64,000 nt of DNA from JADFDG01 sp049324495 (GTDB lineage Bacteria > Pseudomonadota > Gammaproteobacteria > Pseudomonadales > JADFDG01): NCBI GenBank assembly GCA_049324495.1, contig JBMOOP010000104.1, positions 1 through 64,000 on the forward strand, written 5' to 3'. Position numbers and translations under genes: made by a program. Position 1 is the first letter of the stretch. Each line of letters starts with the position of its first letter. Shown here piece after piece: positions 1 to 7,540 of the stretch. Below the pieces are notes generated by a model. It saw nothing but the letters and a program-made list of their open reading frames with translations, was not told the origin of the DNA and did no database searches.

Positions 1-57
1 GCGCTGCTGCCCTGGAATCTGGCCATCAACGATCTGATCAGCGCCGCCGCGCGCTGA
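1..57 (+). mobile_element. IS66-like transposase, C-terminal end (partial)
   Basis: The window opens inside a reading frame that ends at TGA 55-57 and encodes 18 residues beginning ALLPWN. The LLPWN tail is typical of the C-terminus of IS66-family transposases (DDE_Tnp_IS66 C-terminal domain). The rest of the gene lies outside the window. It abuts a broken BrnT-like gene, so this is probably an insertion boundary. The call rests on a very short match. Confidence 0.4.
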
Positions 58-240
58 TCAACTTCTTGCGCTGATGGCTATCTCACGCCGTGGCGTGGTG
101 GCAAGATGGGGTTCGTGGATCGCATACTCTTCGTCGTCGCGCCAGGTGTGGATGACCACGACGAGGCGGCGGTTGTTGCCTTGGCCGAGCGTGATCCAGC
201 GTTCTTTGCTGATCGACCTCTCTGGAGACACACCGGGGGG
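58..240 (-). pseudogene. BrnT-like toxin remnant
   Basis: The minus-strand frame ending at 58 reads SKERWITLG, then RRLVVVIHTWRDDEE, then HLATTPRRE. This resembles the second half of BrnT ribonuclease toxins (ERW.t.G, LlVV.htwr.., iiSAR.AT..E). The N-terminal half of a BrnT (about 45 residues) is not visible upstream, and no brnA antitoxin follows because the IS66-like end begins immediately. I read it as a fragment of a type II toxin-antitoxin pair destroyed by rearrangement. Confidence 0.4.
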
Positions 241-241
241 C

Positions 242-460
242 ATGTCACGGGCGGAGCTTCGGCTCCTATCCGAAAGGCTCCAAGTCTCCGAAGAGCAGGT
301 GATCCATCTTGCGCTCGCACGTCTTGCCCGGGCCGTACTTGGCACCCCTGCCAATGAGCCCGATGACGGCCCTCTTACGGATGAACAGATCGAAGCCATC
401 CGGAAATTGGCTCGATCGCAATGTCGGCCCTCAGTGATCGTGCGCAGCTCGATTATCTAA
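242..460 (+). CDS. small hypothetical protein, possible DNA-binding antitoxin-like
   Basis: A 72-residue frame from ATG 242. Residues 1-35 are predicted helical (ERLQVSEEQVIHLALARLAR) with a spacing reminiscent of ribbon-helix-helix or small antitoxin proteins. A second short helix follows (LTDEQIEAIRKLARSQ). The last dozen residues look unstructured. It lies opposite the BrnT-like remnant and 25 bases before the next small gene. No family is recognised with confidence. The frame is open further upstream to 74, but that part has no protein-like character. Confidence 0.4.
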   Translation: MSRAELRLLSERLQVSEEQVIHLALARLARAVLGTPANEPDDGPLTDEQIEAIRKLARSQCRPSVIVRSSII

Positions 461-485
461 CATGACTACGTGGAGGCGCCGACCG

Positions 486-755
486 ATGTCATCCAAGCCG
501 CAATCACCTGACCGACCAGGTCGAATCGATGCAGATGAAATATGGGCCAAGCTTGATGATGAGCGTGAGAGTGGCGATCTCGCGCGGCGGACAAGGGGCG
601 ACGCAGAAGTTGTGTACGGTGCCAGCACCAAGATCAAGGGCGGCATCGTCGCTTACTATCGGGATGGCCGCAGCATAGAAGGCACTTTTCGGGAAGGCAT
701 CTTCATCCCCAATCAGGGTGAGGTATTGGATGGTGGGAAAGACCCTGGTTCCTAG
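486..755 (+). CDS. small hypothetical protein
   Basis: An 89-residue hydrophilic protein. The start at 486 is chosen over 462 because a GGAGG ribosome-binding site at 472-476 lies nine bases before it. The N-terminal half is charged (DADEIWAKLDDERE). The C-terminal half looks beta-rich (GGIVAYYRDGRSIEGTF). Its stop overlaps the convergent phosphatase gene by four bases. No family is recognised. It follows the possible antitoxin-like gene by 25 bases and may be co-transcribed. Confidence 0.45.
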   Translation: MSSKPQSPDRPGRIDADEIWAKLDDERESGDLARRTRGDAEVVYGASTKIKGGIVAYYRDGRSIEGTFREGIFIPNQGEVLDGGKDPGS

Positions 756-1312
756 CGAGCAATGGCCCTCGCATAGTCCGAGAGAAATTGCTCCTGGCGT
801 CGAGTCTCTACCGCACCTTCACGAGTCTGCCTTGCCAGCCGAATGGCCTCTTCCCGGCTGACGCCGCCCTCCATGAGGATCATTGCGGCCACAGTGCCGG
901 TCCTGCCGAAGCCGCCTTTGCAGTGGATCATGATGCGGCCGCCCTTCACGAGCTCCTGTTGGATGCCGTCACGCAGCGTCGCCCAGTGTGCCAACCAAGT
1001 TTCATCCGGTGCATGCTGATCTCGAATCGGCAGGTCGAGCCAGCGAAAGCGCTTCGCGAATTCGTCCGGCAGTTCGGGCACCTGGAGTTCGTCGTATTCG
1101 AATGGCTCCAGTAGGGAAATGATGGTGGTCGCGCCCCATGCCTCGACCGTCTTGAGGTCGAGGTCCACATCACGATTCCACGCTCCGGTCATGGCGTGCG
1201 CTTGCTTCTTGCCCGGACAAAACGTCAACCCGAGAGCGCCGCCGTGGAAAGGCAGCGTATCGATGATCAGGGGATGTGTTTCGCTGGTGCGCCCACCGAC
1301 CACCCTGCTCAT
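752..1312 (-). CDS. dual-specificity (CDKN3-like) protein phosphatase
   Basis: This 186-residue protein has the cysteine-phosphatase loop HCKGGFGRTG (CX5R; Cys and Arg present) near residues 130-139. A conserved Asp lies upstream in the LPIRDQ segment, as in CDKN3-type and dual-specificity phosphatases. It probably hydrolyses phosphate monoesters on a protein or small molecule. ATG 1312 overlaps the stop of the Nudix regulator in an ATGA arrangement, so the two form one leftward operon divergent from the NAD salvage genes. A role in NAD or phospho-ADP-ribose metabolism is inferred from position only. Confidence 0.8.
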   Translation of the reverse strand: MSRVVGGRTSETHPLIIDTLPFHGGALGLTFCPGKKQAHAMTGAWNRDVDLDLKTVEAWGATTIISLLEPFEYDELQVPELPDEFAKRFRWLDLPIRDQHAPDETWLAHWATLRDGIQQELVKGGRIMIHCKGGFGRTGTVAAMILMEGGVSREEAIRLARQTREGAVETRRQEQFLSDYARAIAR

Positions 1313-2043
1313 TCGCTGCCCTCGCCAAGGATCCGGGAGAACACATGCCCTCGGGCGCTCGGCTTCGGTCGGAACAGTGCTGCCGGCCGACCACGCCCCC
1401 CTGCGGGAATCGCCTCACCAACCTCCTCAAGCAGGCCGGCTTCTTCGATGCGGCGGCGGAAGGATTTCTTCTCAAGCGGAGCTTCCAAGAGCTCCTCGAA
1501 CGCCCTCTGCAGGCCGGTCAACGTAAACGGCGCGCGCATCACGAACATCGGCAGTGCGGTGTAAGCAGTCTTGCTCTTCAGTCGTTCACGCGCTTTTTCG
1601 AGCAGCACGCGATGATCGAACGCCAGGTTCAGTTTTCGTGCTTCGGCCCAAGGCCACCAACGCGCGTCCTTCACCTGCTCCACGTGTGCAAGCGTAGGGG
1701 CGTGTCCGATCAACGCCATATAGACCACAGTGAGCGACCAGCCGCGTGGATCTCGCGTGGGCGAACCCACGGTGCATACTTGCTCGACGTAGGGCGTTTT
1801 CACACCGGTCTTTTCCTGAAGTTTCCGCGTTGCTGTTTCTTCCAGCGACTTGTCCTTGCGGACGTCAACGAAACCGCCTGGCAGGGCCCACCGGCCCTTT
1901 TGGGGGTAATCGCCGCGCTCAACGAGCAGTACCTGCAACTCGCCTTCGACTAGCGTAAATATCGCCAGATCCACAGACGCCAGCGGCACGTCGTAGTCGT
2001 GGATGTTGTACTGCTTGAGGTAGTCAGCTTCGTTCTTGTGCAT
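1309..2043 (-). CDS. nrtR: NrtR-like Nudix-related transcriptional regulator
   Basis: A 244-residue protein (ATG 2043; an in-frame ATG at 2064 would add 7 residues) with an N-terminal Nudix fold, residues about 20-150, and a C-terminal part predicted to form a winged helix (TLTGLQRAFEELL, KKSFRRRIEEAGLLEEV). That two-domain layout is typical of NrtR repressors of NAD genes. The Nudix box is degenerate: the usual REuxEExGu is RKLQEKTGV, losing two metal-binding Glu residues. A ligand-binding regulator therefore fits better than a hydrolase. It is divergent from the NMNAT and NAMPT genes. An ADP-ribose pyrophosphatase remains the alternative. No clear Shine-Dalgarno or operator was identified. 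Confidence 0.7.
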   Translation of the reverse strand: MHKNEADYLKQYNIHDYDVPLASVDLAIFTLVEGELQVLLVERGDYPQKGRWALPGGFVDVRKDKSLEETATRKLQEKTGVKTPYVEQVCTVGSPTRDPRGWSLTVVYMALIGHAPTLAHVEQVKDARWWPWAEARKLNLAFDHRVLLEKARERLKSKTAYTALPMFVMRAPFTLTGLQRAFEELLEAPLEKKSFRRRIEEAGLLEEVGEAIPAGGRGRPAALFRPKPSARGHVFSRILGEGSE

Positions 2044-2170
2044 GGGCAGCCTAGATAGTGGCATACGGCCAATAATGCGCTAACATACCTCTCGCCGGCT
2101 GCCTTGGCTACCGGTGCAAACTCCGCGGGATAGACCTGCGGCTTCGTTCAACAGCAAGGAGCTTGCTGAC

Positions 2171-3235
2171 ATGGCTTACGAGCACGATTTCGCCGTATTC
2201 ATCGGCCGTTTCCAACCCTTTCACGCGGGCCACCTCCAGGTCGTAGAGGAAGGACTGCGCCGGGCAGAGTGCCTGATCGTCCTGATCGGCTCGGCCTGGC
2301 AGCCGCGGAACCCCCGCAATCCGTGGACCCACCAGGAGCGCGAACAGATGGTTCGCGCCTGCCTGCCGGCGGATGTTCAGGAGCGCCTGTTGTGCGCCCC
2401 CCTGATGGACATCCCCTACAACGACGAGGCCTGGGTTCGAAACGTCCAGACCACTGTTGCCGGGCTCGTGACGTCGCACCACAAGGTGCCGCACCGGCAG
2501 GCCAAGGTGGCCCTGATCGGCCACCAGAAGGACCACACCGGCTTCTACCTGGGCCTGTTTCCCCAGTGGGCCAGCATCGGGGTACCGAACTATCGCGAGA
2601 TCAGTGCCACCCCCCTGCGTGACGGGTTCTTTTCCGTAGCGGAAAGGGCTTCTGGCTATCTGGCCTCCCTGAACCAGGCGGAAGTGCTTCCCGGGCCGGT
2701 CATAGGGCACCTTGAGCGCTGGGCGTCCGAGAGCCCCGAGTTCGCAGGGATCCGGGAGGAGATCGCGTTCGTGAGTTCCTACAAGAAGGCCTGGGAGGCC
2801 GCCCCCTACGCGCCGACCTTTGTGACGGTCGACAGCGTGGTGGTTCAGTCCGGGCATGTACTGCTGGTCGAGCGCCGGGCGCGTCCAGGCAAAGGGCTAT
2901 GGGCCCTGCCCGGGGGGTTTGTTGATGCTGGCGAGCGGCTGGTTGATGCGTGCCTGCGAGAGCTTCGGGAAGAAACCCGCCTGAAGATTCCGACACCGGT
3001 GCTGAAGGGCTCCATCAAGACCAGCCGGGTGTATGACGATCCGCACCGCTCCGCCCGCGGACGGACCATCACCCACGCCTTCTACATCGAGCTGGAGCGT
3101 CAGCCGGAACTCCCCAAAGTTAAGGGTGGCGACGACGCGGCCCGGGCTTTTTGGGCGCCTCTGGGTGAGCTGGATCCGCAGCGTATGTTTGAGGATCACT
3201 ACTTCATCATTCAGGACCTGGTCGGCACGGCCTGA
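2171..3235 (+). CDS. nadM: bifunctional NMN adenylyltransferase / Nudix hydrolase
   Basis: A 354-residue fusion. Residues 1-185 are a NadM-type nucleotidyltransferase with GRFQPFHAGH (GxFxPxHxGH) near residue 11 and EISATPLRD as the ISxTxxR motif. This half makes NAD from NMN and ATP. Residues 205-350 are a Nudix domain with a nearly canonical box (GGFVDAGE, RELREET) around 248-271, in which the usual final Gly is Arg. It probably cleaves ADP-ribose or related compounds. Start 2171 has AAGGAG at 2156-2161. It feeds directly on the product of the downstream nadV enzyme. Confidence 0.93.
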   Translation: MAYEHDFAVFIGRFQPFHAGHLQVVEEGLRRAECLIVLIGSAWQPRNPRNPWTHQEREQMVRACLPADVQERLLCAPLMDIPYNDEAWVRNVQTTVAGLVTSHHKVPHRQAKVALIGHQKDHTGFYLGLFPQWASIGVPNYREISATPLRDGFFSVAERASGYLASLNQAEVLPGPVIGHLERWASESPEFAGIREEIAFVSSYKKAWEAAPYAPTFVTVDSVVVQSGHVLLVERRARPGKGLWALPGGFVDAGERLVDACLRELREETRLKIPTPVLKGSIKTSRVYDDPHRSARGRTITHAFYIELERQPELPKVKGGDDAARAFWAPLGELDPQRMFEDHYFIIQDLVGTA

Positions 3236-3264
3236 AAATTTATCCAAAGGCCTGCAAAAGGCTA

Positions 3265-3293
3265 TTGACGATATAGTGGCCCTACGCCAATAT
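3265..3293 (+). promoter_or_regulatory. putative sigma-70 promoter for nadV
   Basis: TTGACG at 3265-3270 and CAATAT at 3288-3293 are separated by 17 bases, inside the 163-base gap before nadV. The predicted start site is about 100 bases upstream of the nadV ATG, so nadV may be transcribed independently of nadM. Seen by eye only. Confidence 0.4.
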
Positions 3294-3398
3294 GTCGTCA
3301 CCGGTGAGGCAGGGCGTCTGCCAACCGGAGCAGCCCAAGGCTGCAGGAGCGCTGGAAAGACCGGCGCCGAACCAATAGATGACCGGAGGATTTCCGTC

Positions 3399-4796
3399 AT
3401 GCGCAACTTGATCCTGAATACCGATTCCTACAAAACCTCCCACTACGTCCAGTACCCGGCTGGCACCAAGCACGTCTCGAGCTACATCGAATCGCGCGGT
3501 GGCGCGTACGACGAGACTGTGTTCTTCGGCTTGCAGATGTTCCTGAAGGAATACCTGGCGAAGCCCATCAGCCGAGAAGACATCGATGAGGCGGAAGCTG
3601 TCTGCACCGCCCACGGCGTTCCGTTCAACCGCGCGGGTTGGGATTACATCCTCAACAATCTGGGTGGCTTCCTTCCAGTGGAGATCGAAGCCGTTCCTGA
3701 GGGGGCCGTCGTTGCCAACCGCAACGTCCTGGTCCAGGTCGTGAACACCGATCCGAACTGCGCCTGGATCACTTCCTACGTTGAAACCGCGTTACTGCGT
3801 GCCATCTGGTATCCGAGCACCGTTGCCACCGTATCGCGTGCCTGCCGCAACGTGATTGAGCGCTACCTCGCGGAAACTGCTGATGACCTCAGCGGCCTGC
3901 CCTTCAAGTTGCACGACTTCGGCGCCCGCGGTGCGAGCTCGGAAGAGACCGCAGCCATCGGCGGCCTTGCGCACCTCGTCAACTTCAAGGGCAGCGACAC
4001 TCTCGCCGGCATCATGGCCGCGCGTCGCTACTACAACGCGGACATGGCGGGCTATTCGATTCCCGCGGCGGAACACAGCACCATCACCAGCTGGGGCCGT
4101 GATGGCGAGGAAGCGGCCTACGCGAACATGCTTACCCAGTTTGGCGGCGAAGGCCGTGTCCTCGCTGTTGTCAGTGACTCTTACGATATCTGGAACGCTA
4201 TCGACAATATATGGGGTGGATCGCTCAAGGAGCAGGTCGAAAAAATGGGCGGGACCCTTGTTGTTCGTCCGGACTCGGGCGAGCCGGTGGAAATTGTTCC
4301 GGAGGCAATTGAGCGCCTCATGGCCAAGTTCGGATTCCGGACCAACTCTCAGGGCTACAAAGTTCTTCCGGACTGCGTACGCCTTATCCAGGGAGATGGC
4401 ATCTCGGTTCGCACCATTGAAGCCATTCTTGAGGCGATGAAGCGCCGTGGTCTCAGTGCCGACAACCTCGCCTTCGGCATGGGTGGCGAATTGCTCCAGA
4501 AAGTGAACCGTGACACCCAGAAGTTTGCGATGAAGGCCTCGGCTGTATTCACCGGCGGTTTCTGGCAGGACGTCTGCAAGGATCCGATCACCGATCCGGG
4601 CAAGCGTTCGAAAGCCGGGCGCCTTGCCTTGACCTGCGATGAGGACGGCTTCAAAACTGTCCGCCGTGATGCTGTATCTCCCACCGAGAACTGCCTCATT
4701 CCGGTCTTCCGGGACGGCAAGCTCCTCGTGGAGTGGGACTTTGAAACCATTCGTGCCCGTGCTGCGGGCGCAGAACTCAACCGCGAAGCGGCTTAA
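3399..4796 (+). CDS. nadV: nicotinamide phosphoribosyltransferase
   Basis: This 465-residue protein matches the NAMPT/NadV family in length and motifs: NTDSYKTSHYVQYP at the N-terminus, SYIESRGG, HDFGARGASSEE near residue 171, PAAEHSTITSWG, DSYDIWNA, RPDSGEP near 292 and IQGDGI. It converts nicotinamide and PRPP into NMN, which NadM then adenylates. ATG 3399 has GGAGGA at 3385-3390, eight bases upstream; the frame is open further upstream without protein character. The two-enzyme route is the same pair some phages use to restore NAD (NARP2), but nothing phage-like surrounds it here. Confidence 0.95.
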   Translation: MRNLILNTDSYKTSHYVQYPAGTKHVSSYIESRGGAYDETVFFGLQMFLKEYLAKPISREDIDEAEAVCTAHGVPFNRAGWDYILNNLGGFLPVEIEAVPEGAVVANRNVLVQVVNTDPNCAWITSYVETALLRAIWYPSTVATVSRACRNVIERYLAETADDLSGLPFKLHDFGARGASSEETAAIGGLAHLVNFKGSDTLAGIMAARRYYNADMAGYSIPAAEHSTITSWGRDGEEAAYANMLTQFGGEGRVLAVVSDSYDIWNAIDNIWGGSLKEQVEKMGGTLVVRPDSGEPVEIVPEAIERLMAKFGFRTNSQGYKVLPDCVRLIQGDGISVRTIEAILEAMKRRGLSADNLAFGMGGELLQKVNRDTQKFAMKASAVFTGGFWQDVCKDPITDPGKRSKAGRLALTCDEDGFKTVRRDAVSPTENCLIPVFRDGKLLVEWDFETIRARAAGAELNREAA

Positions 4797-4814
4797 GCAA
4801 GGAGGAAACAAACC

Positions 4815-5834
4815 ATGATGGCAATTCGATACATCAAGAGCGATCCGAGCACCTTCCTGATCCAGTACCGCAACGGTCAGATTCGTCGCAAAGGCGTCGG
4901 ACTCTCGTTCTTCTACTACGCGCCGGCGACGTCGCTGGTGGCAGTGCCGGTCGGCAGCCAGGATGCGCCATTCATGATCAAGGAGAGCACCAGCGACTTC
5001 CAGGAAGTCACGGTGCAGGGCCAGGTCGTGTTCAAGGTGCTTGATCCCGAGAAGCTCGCCACGATGATGAATTACACGCTCGATGCCACGGCCGCTGGCT
5101 ACGTGTCGAAAGACCCGGAAAAGCTGCCGAGCCGGATCATCAACCTTGTCGAGGTGCTGGTGCGCGCCGAGGTCCAGCAGATGGGCCTGCGCGATGCGCT
5201 GTCGGCTGGCAAGCGGCTGGTGACGACGGTCCGCGAGCAGTTGCGCGGTTCACCGGTGCTGGCTGAGCTCGGCGTCTCGATTGTCGACCTGGCGATCCAG
5301 GCAGTCAGGCCGGCGCCGGAAACTTCCCGCGCGCTGGAAGCGTCAGTGCGTGAGCAGTTGCTGCAGGAAGCTGATGAGGCGATCTACTTGCGCCGTAATT
5401 CCGCGGTCGAGCAGGAGCGCACGATCAAGGAAAATGAACTGAAAACCGAGCTGGCGGTCGACGCGAAGAAGCGGGAGATCCGCGAGGCGAAGATGGATGC
5501 CGAGCGGGCGATCAAGGACAAGGAGCGCCAGATCCGCAAGGACGACATGGAGGCCGAGGTCGCCATGGAAGAGCGTCGCAAGGCGCTGGTCGAGATGGCC
5601 GTCGAGAACGAGCGCAAGCAGGGCGAGGCGAAGGCCTACGTCGTTGAGAAAATGCTCTCTGCGGTCAATAAGCTCGACCCGGCGTTTGTTGAGGCGATTG
5701 CCAACAGCGGTATGGAGCCGGATCGCATCATCGCTCAGGCCTTCAAGGGTCTGGCGGCGAACGCGCAGCGGATCGGCAATCTCAACATCTCGCCGGACTT
5801 GCTGGAGCGGCTGATGCAGGGTAGCAGCAAGTGA
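4815..5834 (+). CDS. SPFH (band 7/stomatin-like) domain protein
   Basis: A 339-residue protein with an SPFH domain at about residues 20-190 and a strongly charged Glu/Lys coiled coil at about 190-285 (for example KKREIREAKMDAERAI). A short C-terminal segment resembles flotillin-type oligomerisation regions. No transmembrane helix is visible at the N-terminus, which is unusual for the family and suggests peripheral or cytosolic assembly. A strong AAGGAGG lies nine bases before ATG 4815. It sits 18 bases after nadV and overlaps the kinase-like gene by four bases, so it should be co-expressed with NAD salvage. Its role is unknown. Confidence 0.85.
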   Translation: MMAIRYIKSDPSTFLIQYRNGQIRRKGVGLSFFYYAPATSLVAVPVGSQDAPFMIKESTSDFQEVTVQGQVVFKVLDPEKLATMMNYTLDATAAGYVSKDPEKLPSRIINLVEVLVRAEVQQMGLRDALSAGKRLVTTVREQLRGSPVLAELGVSIVDLAIQAVRPAPETSRALEASVREQLLQEADEAIYLRRNSAVEQERTIKENELKTELAVDAKKREIREAKMDAERAIKDKERQIRKDDMEAEVAMEERRKALVEMAVENERKQGEAKAYVVEKMLSAVNKLDPAFVEAIANSGMEPDRIIAQAFKGLAANAQRIGNLNISPDLLERLMQGSSK

Positions 5835-6751
5835 GCCGGCTCACCGACCGCAAAATTGTCCTGATTACGCGTGAGACGCGGCTGGATGAACTGGTGCGTC
5901 GGCATAACACACGCGAGCAGGCGGCCTTCTATGTAAAAAGCCGGGGAGATGATTTCTCCGACTTCGAGCAGGAAGACCGTGTCTGCAAAGCGGCGATCAG
6001 CAAGATCGAGTCGGATTTGCGCACGCTGGGACTCGTGCAGCGACTCGATCGTAACTTCCTGCCGAACTTCCTGTTTGGTCCGGAGGATGTGGTGGTGGTG
6101 GCAGGCCAGGATGGCCTGGTCGCCAACACGCTCAAATACCTCAAGGGCCAGCCCGTGGTGGCGGTCAATCCGGCACCGGAAAGGTTTGATGGTGTGTTGT
6201 TGCCGTTCAAGGTTGCGGACATTCGTGCCGTGATGGCCGAAGTGCTGCGCTCCAGTTTCAAGAGCCGCAGCATCACGATGGCGGAGGCGACGACCAACGA
6301 CGGGCAGCGGTTGTTGGCGGTAAACGACTTCTTCATCGGCCCGCGGCTGCCGGTTTCCGCACGGTATGAAATTGAGATCGGCGGTAAGCACGAGGTCCAG
6401 TCGTCGTCCGGGATAATCGTGTCGACGGGTCTCGGCTCGACCGGTTGGATGAAGAGTGTGGTCACCGGCGCATTGGCGGTAGCGGGTCAGCAAGGTGCGG
6501 CGAAGTTGTTGGCGTGGGACGCGAAGGAACTGCATTTTGCGGTGAGAGAGCCGTTCCCCTCCCGGGTGACGGGAACATCACTGGTGTATGGCGCAGTAAC
6601 GGACAGCCAGACGCTGGTGCTTACCTCGAGGACCGCCGGGGGCGCAGTGATGTTTTCAGATGGCGTCGTGGGTGACGCCATTGAGTTCAATGCGGGAAGT
6701 CGCCTGGAGATTCGTGTATCGAGCACGCAGGGGACGCTGGTTGCCGCCTGA
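5831..6751 (+). CDS. NAD kinase-like protein
   Basis: A 306-residue protein starting at GTG 5831, which overlaps the SPFH stop as GTGA. The central region carries VVVAGQDGLVANTL, matching the GGDGT nucleotide loop of the NAD/diacylglycerol kinase fold with G-to-Q and T-to-L changes. The C-terminal half carries SSGIIVSTGLGSTGW, matching the NAD-kinase GSTAY region. The first 80 residues are an added domain. It may phosphorylate NAD or a related nucleotide, or bind it without catalysis. Tight coupling to the SPFH gene suggests a functional pair. Confidence 0.75.
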   Translation: MSRLTDRKIVLITRETRLDELVRRHNTREQAAFYVKSRGDDFSDFEQEDRVCKAAISKIESDLRTLGLVQRLDRNFLPNFLFGPEDVVVVAGQDGLVANTLKYLKGQPVVAVNPAPERFDGVLLPFKVADIRAVMAEVLRSSFKSRSITMAEATTNDGQRLLAVNDFFIGPRLPVSARYEIEIGGKHEVQSSSGIIVSTGLGSTGWMKSVVTGALAVAGQQGAAKLLAWDAKELHFAVREPFPSRVTGTSLVYGAVTDSQTLVLTSRTAGGAVMFSDGVVGDAIEFNAGSRLEIRVSSTQGTLVAA

Positions 6752-6768
6752 CGGATGAAGGAAGTGCC

Positions 6769-7218
6769 ATGAAGCAGCCGATCAAGTTTTATCAGGTGAA
6801 CAAACCCTACGGGTTCTTCTCAAACTTCTCGGCACACCCGATCGAAGTGAATGGGAAGCTGTGGCCAACGTCAGAGCACTACTTCCAGGCGATGAAATTC
6901 GAAGGAACCGAGCACGAAGAAATGGTACGGGGAGCAGCAACTCCGATGGAAGCTGCCCGCATCGGGAGGGACCGTCACCGGCCCTTTCGAAAGGACTGGG
7001 AGTTGGTCAAGGACGACGTGATGCGTACCGCGCTTCTGGCCAAGTTCACCCAGCATGAGGAGCTCCGGCAGGGGTTACTCGCAACGGGGTCCGCCGAGCT
7101 GATAGAGCACACGCCCAATGACTCCTATTGGGCGGATGGCGGCGATGGGAGCGGGAGGAACATGTTGGGCGTTCTTCTCATGGAGTTTCGCCAAAGCCTG
7201 GGCAATAAACGGACGTAG
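6769..7218 (+). CDS. NADAR family protein (YbiA-like, DUF1768)
   Basis: A 149-residue protein with the family motifs YGFFSNFS near residue 14, WPTSEHYFQAMKF near 32 and a C-terminal DSYWADGGDGSGRNMLG. It is full length for this family. Characterised NADAR proteins act as N-glycosidases on riboflavin intermediates (YbiA) or remove ADP-ribose from guanine in DarT1-NADAR toxin systems. Position after NAD synthesis genes favours ADP-ribose chemistry; no DarT gene is present. AAGGAA lies 5-10 bases before ATG 6769. It is the fifth gene of the rightward NAD cluster. Confidence 0.92.
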   Translation: MKQPIKFYQVNKPYGFFSNFSAHPIEVNGKLWPTSEHYFQAMKFEGTEHEEMVRGAATPMEAARIGRDRHRPFRKDWELVKDDVMRTALLAKFTQHEELRQGLLATGSAELIEHTPNDSYWADGGDGSGRNMLGVLLMEFRQSLGNKRT

Positions 7219-7239
7219 CGTAGAATCAGGTATCCCGAC

Positions 7240-7428
7240 ATGCCCACCGTGATCTCCTTGAAGGAGCGATACCAAGGCGCCCTGCTCGGCCTTGCCTGCG
7301 GGGATGCCGTCGGTACCACCGTTGAGTTTTCACCTCGCGGCAGCTTTGCGCCGGTCACGGACATGATTGGCGGCGGCCCGTTCGGCTTGCGCGCAGGCGA
7401 GTGGACCGATGACACCTCAATGGCGCTG
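7240..7428 (+). pseudogene. ADP-ribosylglycohydrolase (DraG/ARH), truncated
   Basis: The first 63 codons encode a clear DraG/ARH N-terminus: YQGALLGLACGDAVGTTVEF and GEWTDDTSMAL, the latter being the metal-binding WTDDT motif. After codon 63 the frame runs into unrelated sequence and stops at 7569. A normal protein is about 300 residues, so roughly 80% is missing. It follows NADAR by 21 bases. The intact enzyme would have removed ADP-ribose from proteins or other acceptors. Confidence 0.85.
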
Positions 7429-7431
7429 TCC

Positions 7432-7540
7432 TGTCCGCATGTCCGAAGCACTTTTCGCATGCTTCTGATCGCGCGTTTTCCGTCGTTACCGCGTCGTTTC
7501 CCGCGAGTGCGTCCTCCGCTCGTCGGATTTCACGGGCCAT
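7432..7540 (-). pseudogene. 5' fragment of an unknown gene, truncated
   Basis: An ATG at 7540-7538 overlaps the stop of the leftward GIY-YIG-like gene as TGATG. It starts a hydrophilic frame (MAREIRRAEDALAG, then ENARSEACEKCFGHA) that continues about 37 codons before entering the truncated ARH sequence antisense. This looks like a translationally coupled second gene of that operon, cut off at the same breakpoint that truncates the ARH gene. No family is recognised. Confidence 0.35.

Noticed and set aside
2044..2170. NrtR operator in the divergent region
   Set aside because: Direct CATAC repeats are present but no convincing palindrome like the known NrtR sites; not called.
2171..7428. Phage or prophage origin for the NAMPT-NMNAT pair
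   Set aside because: No integrase, capsid, terminase or lysis genes are present; the borders are IS fragments.
7432..7540. attC or integron-type site at the ARH breakpoint
   Set aside because: No paired R/L boxes or palindromic core could be found.
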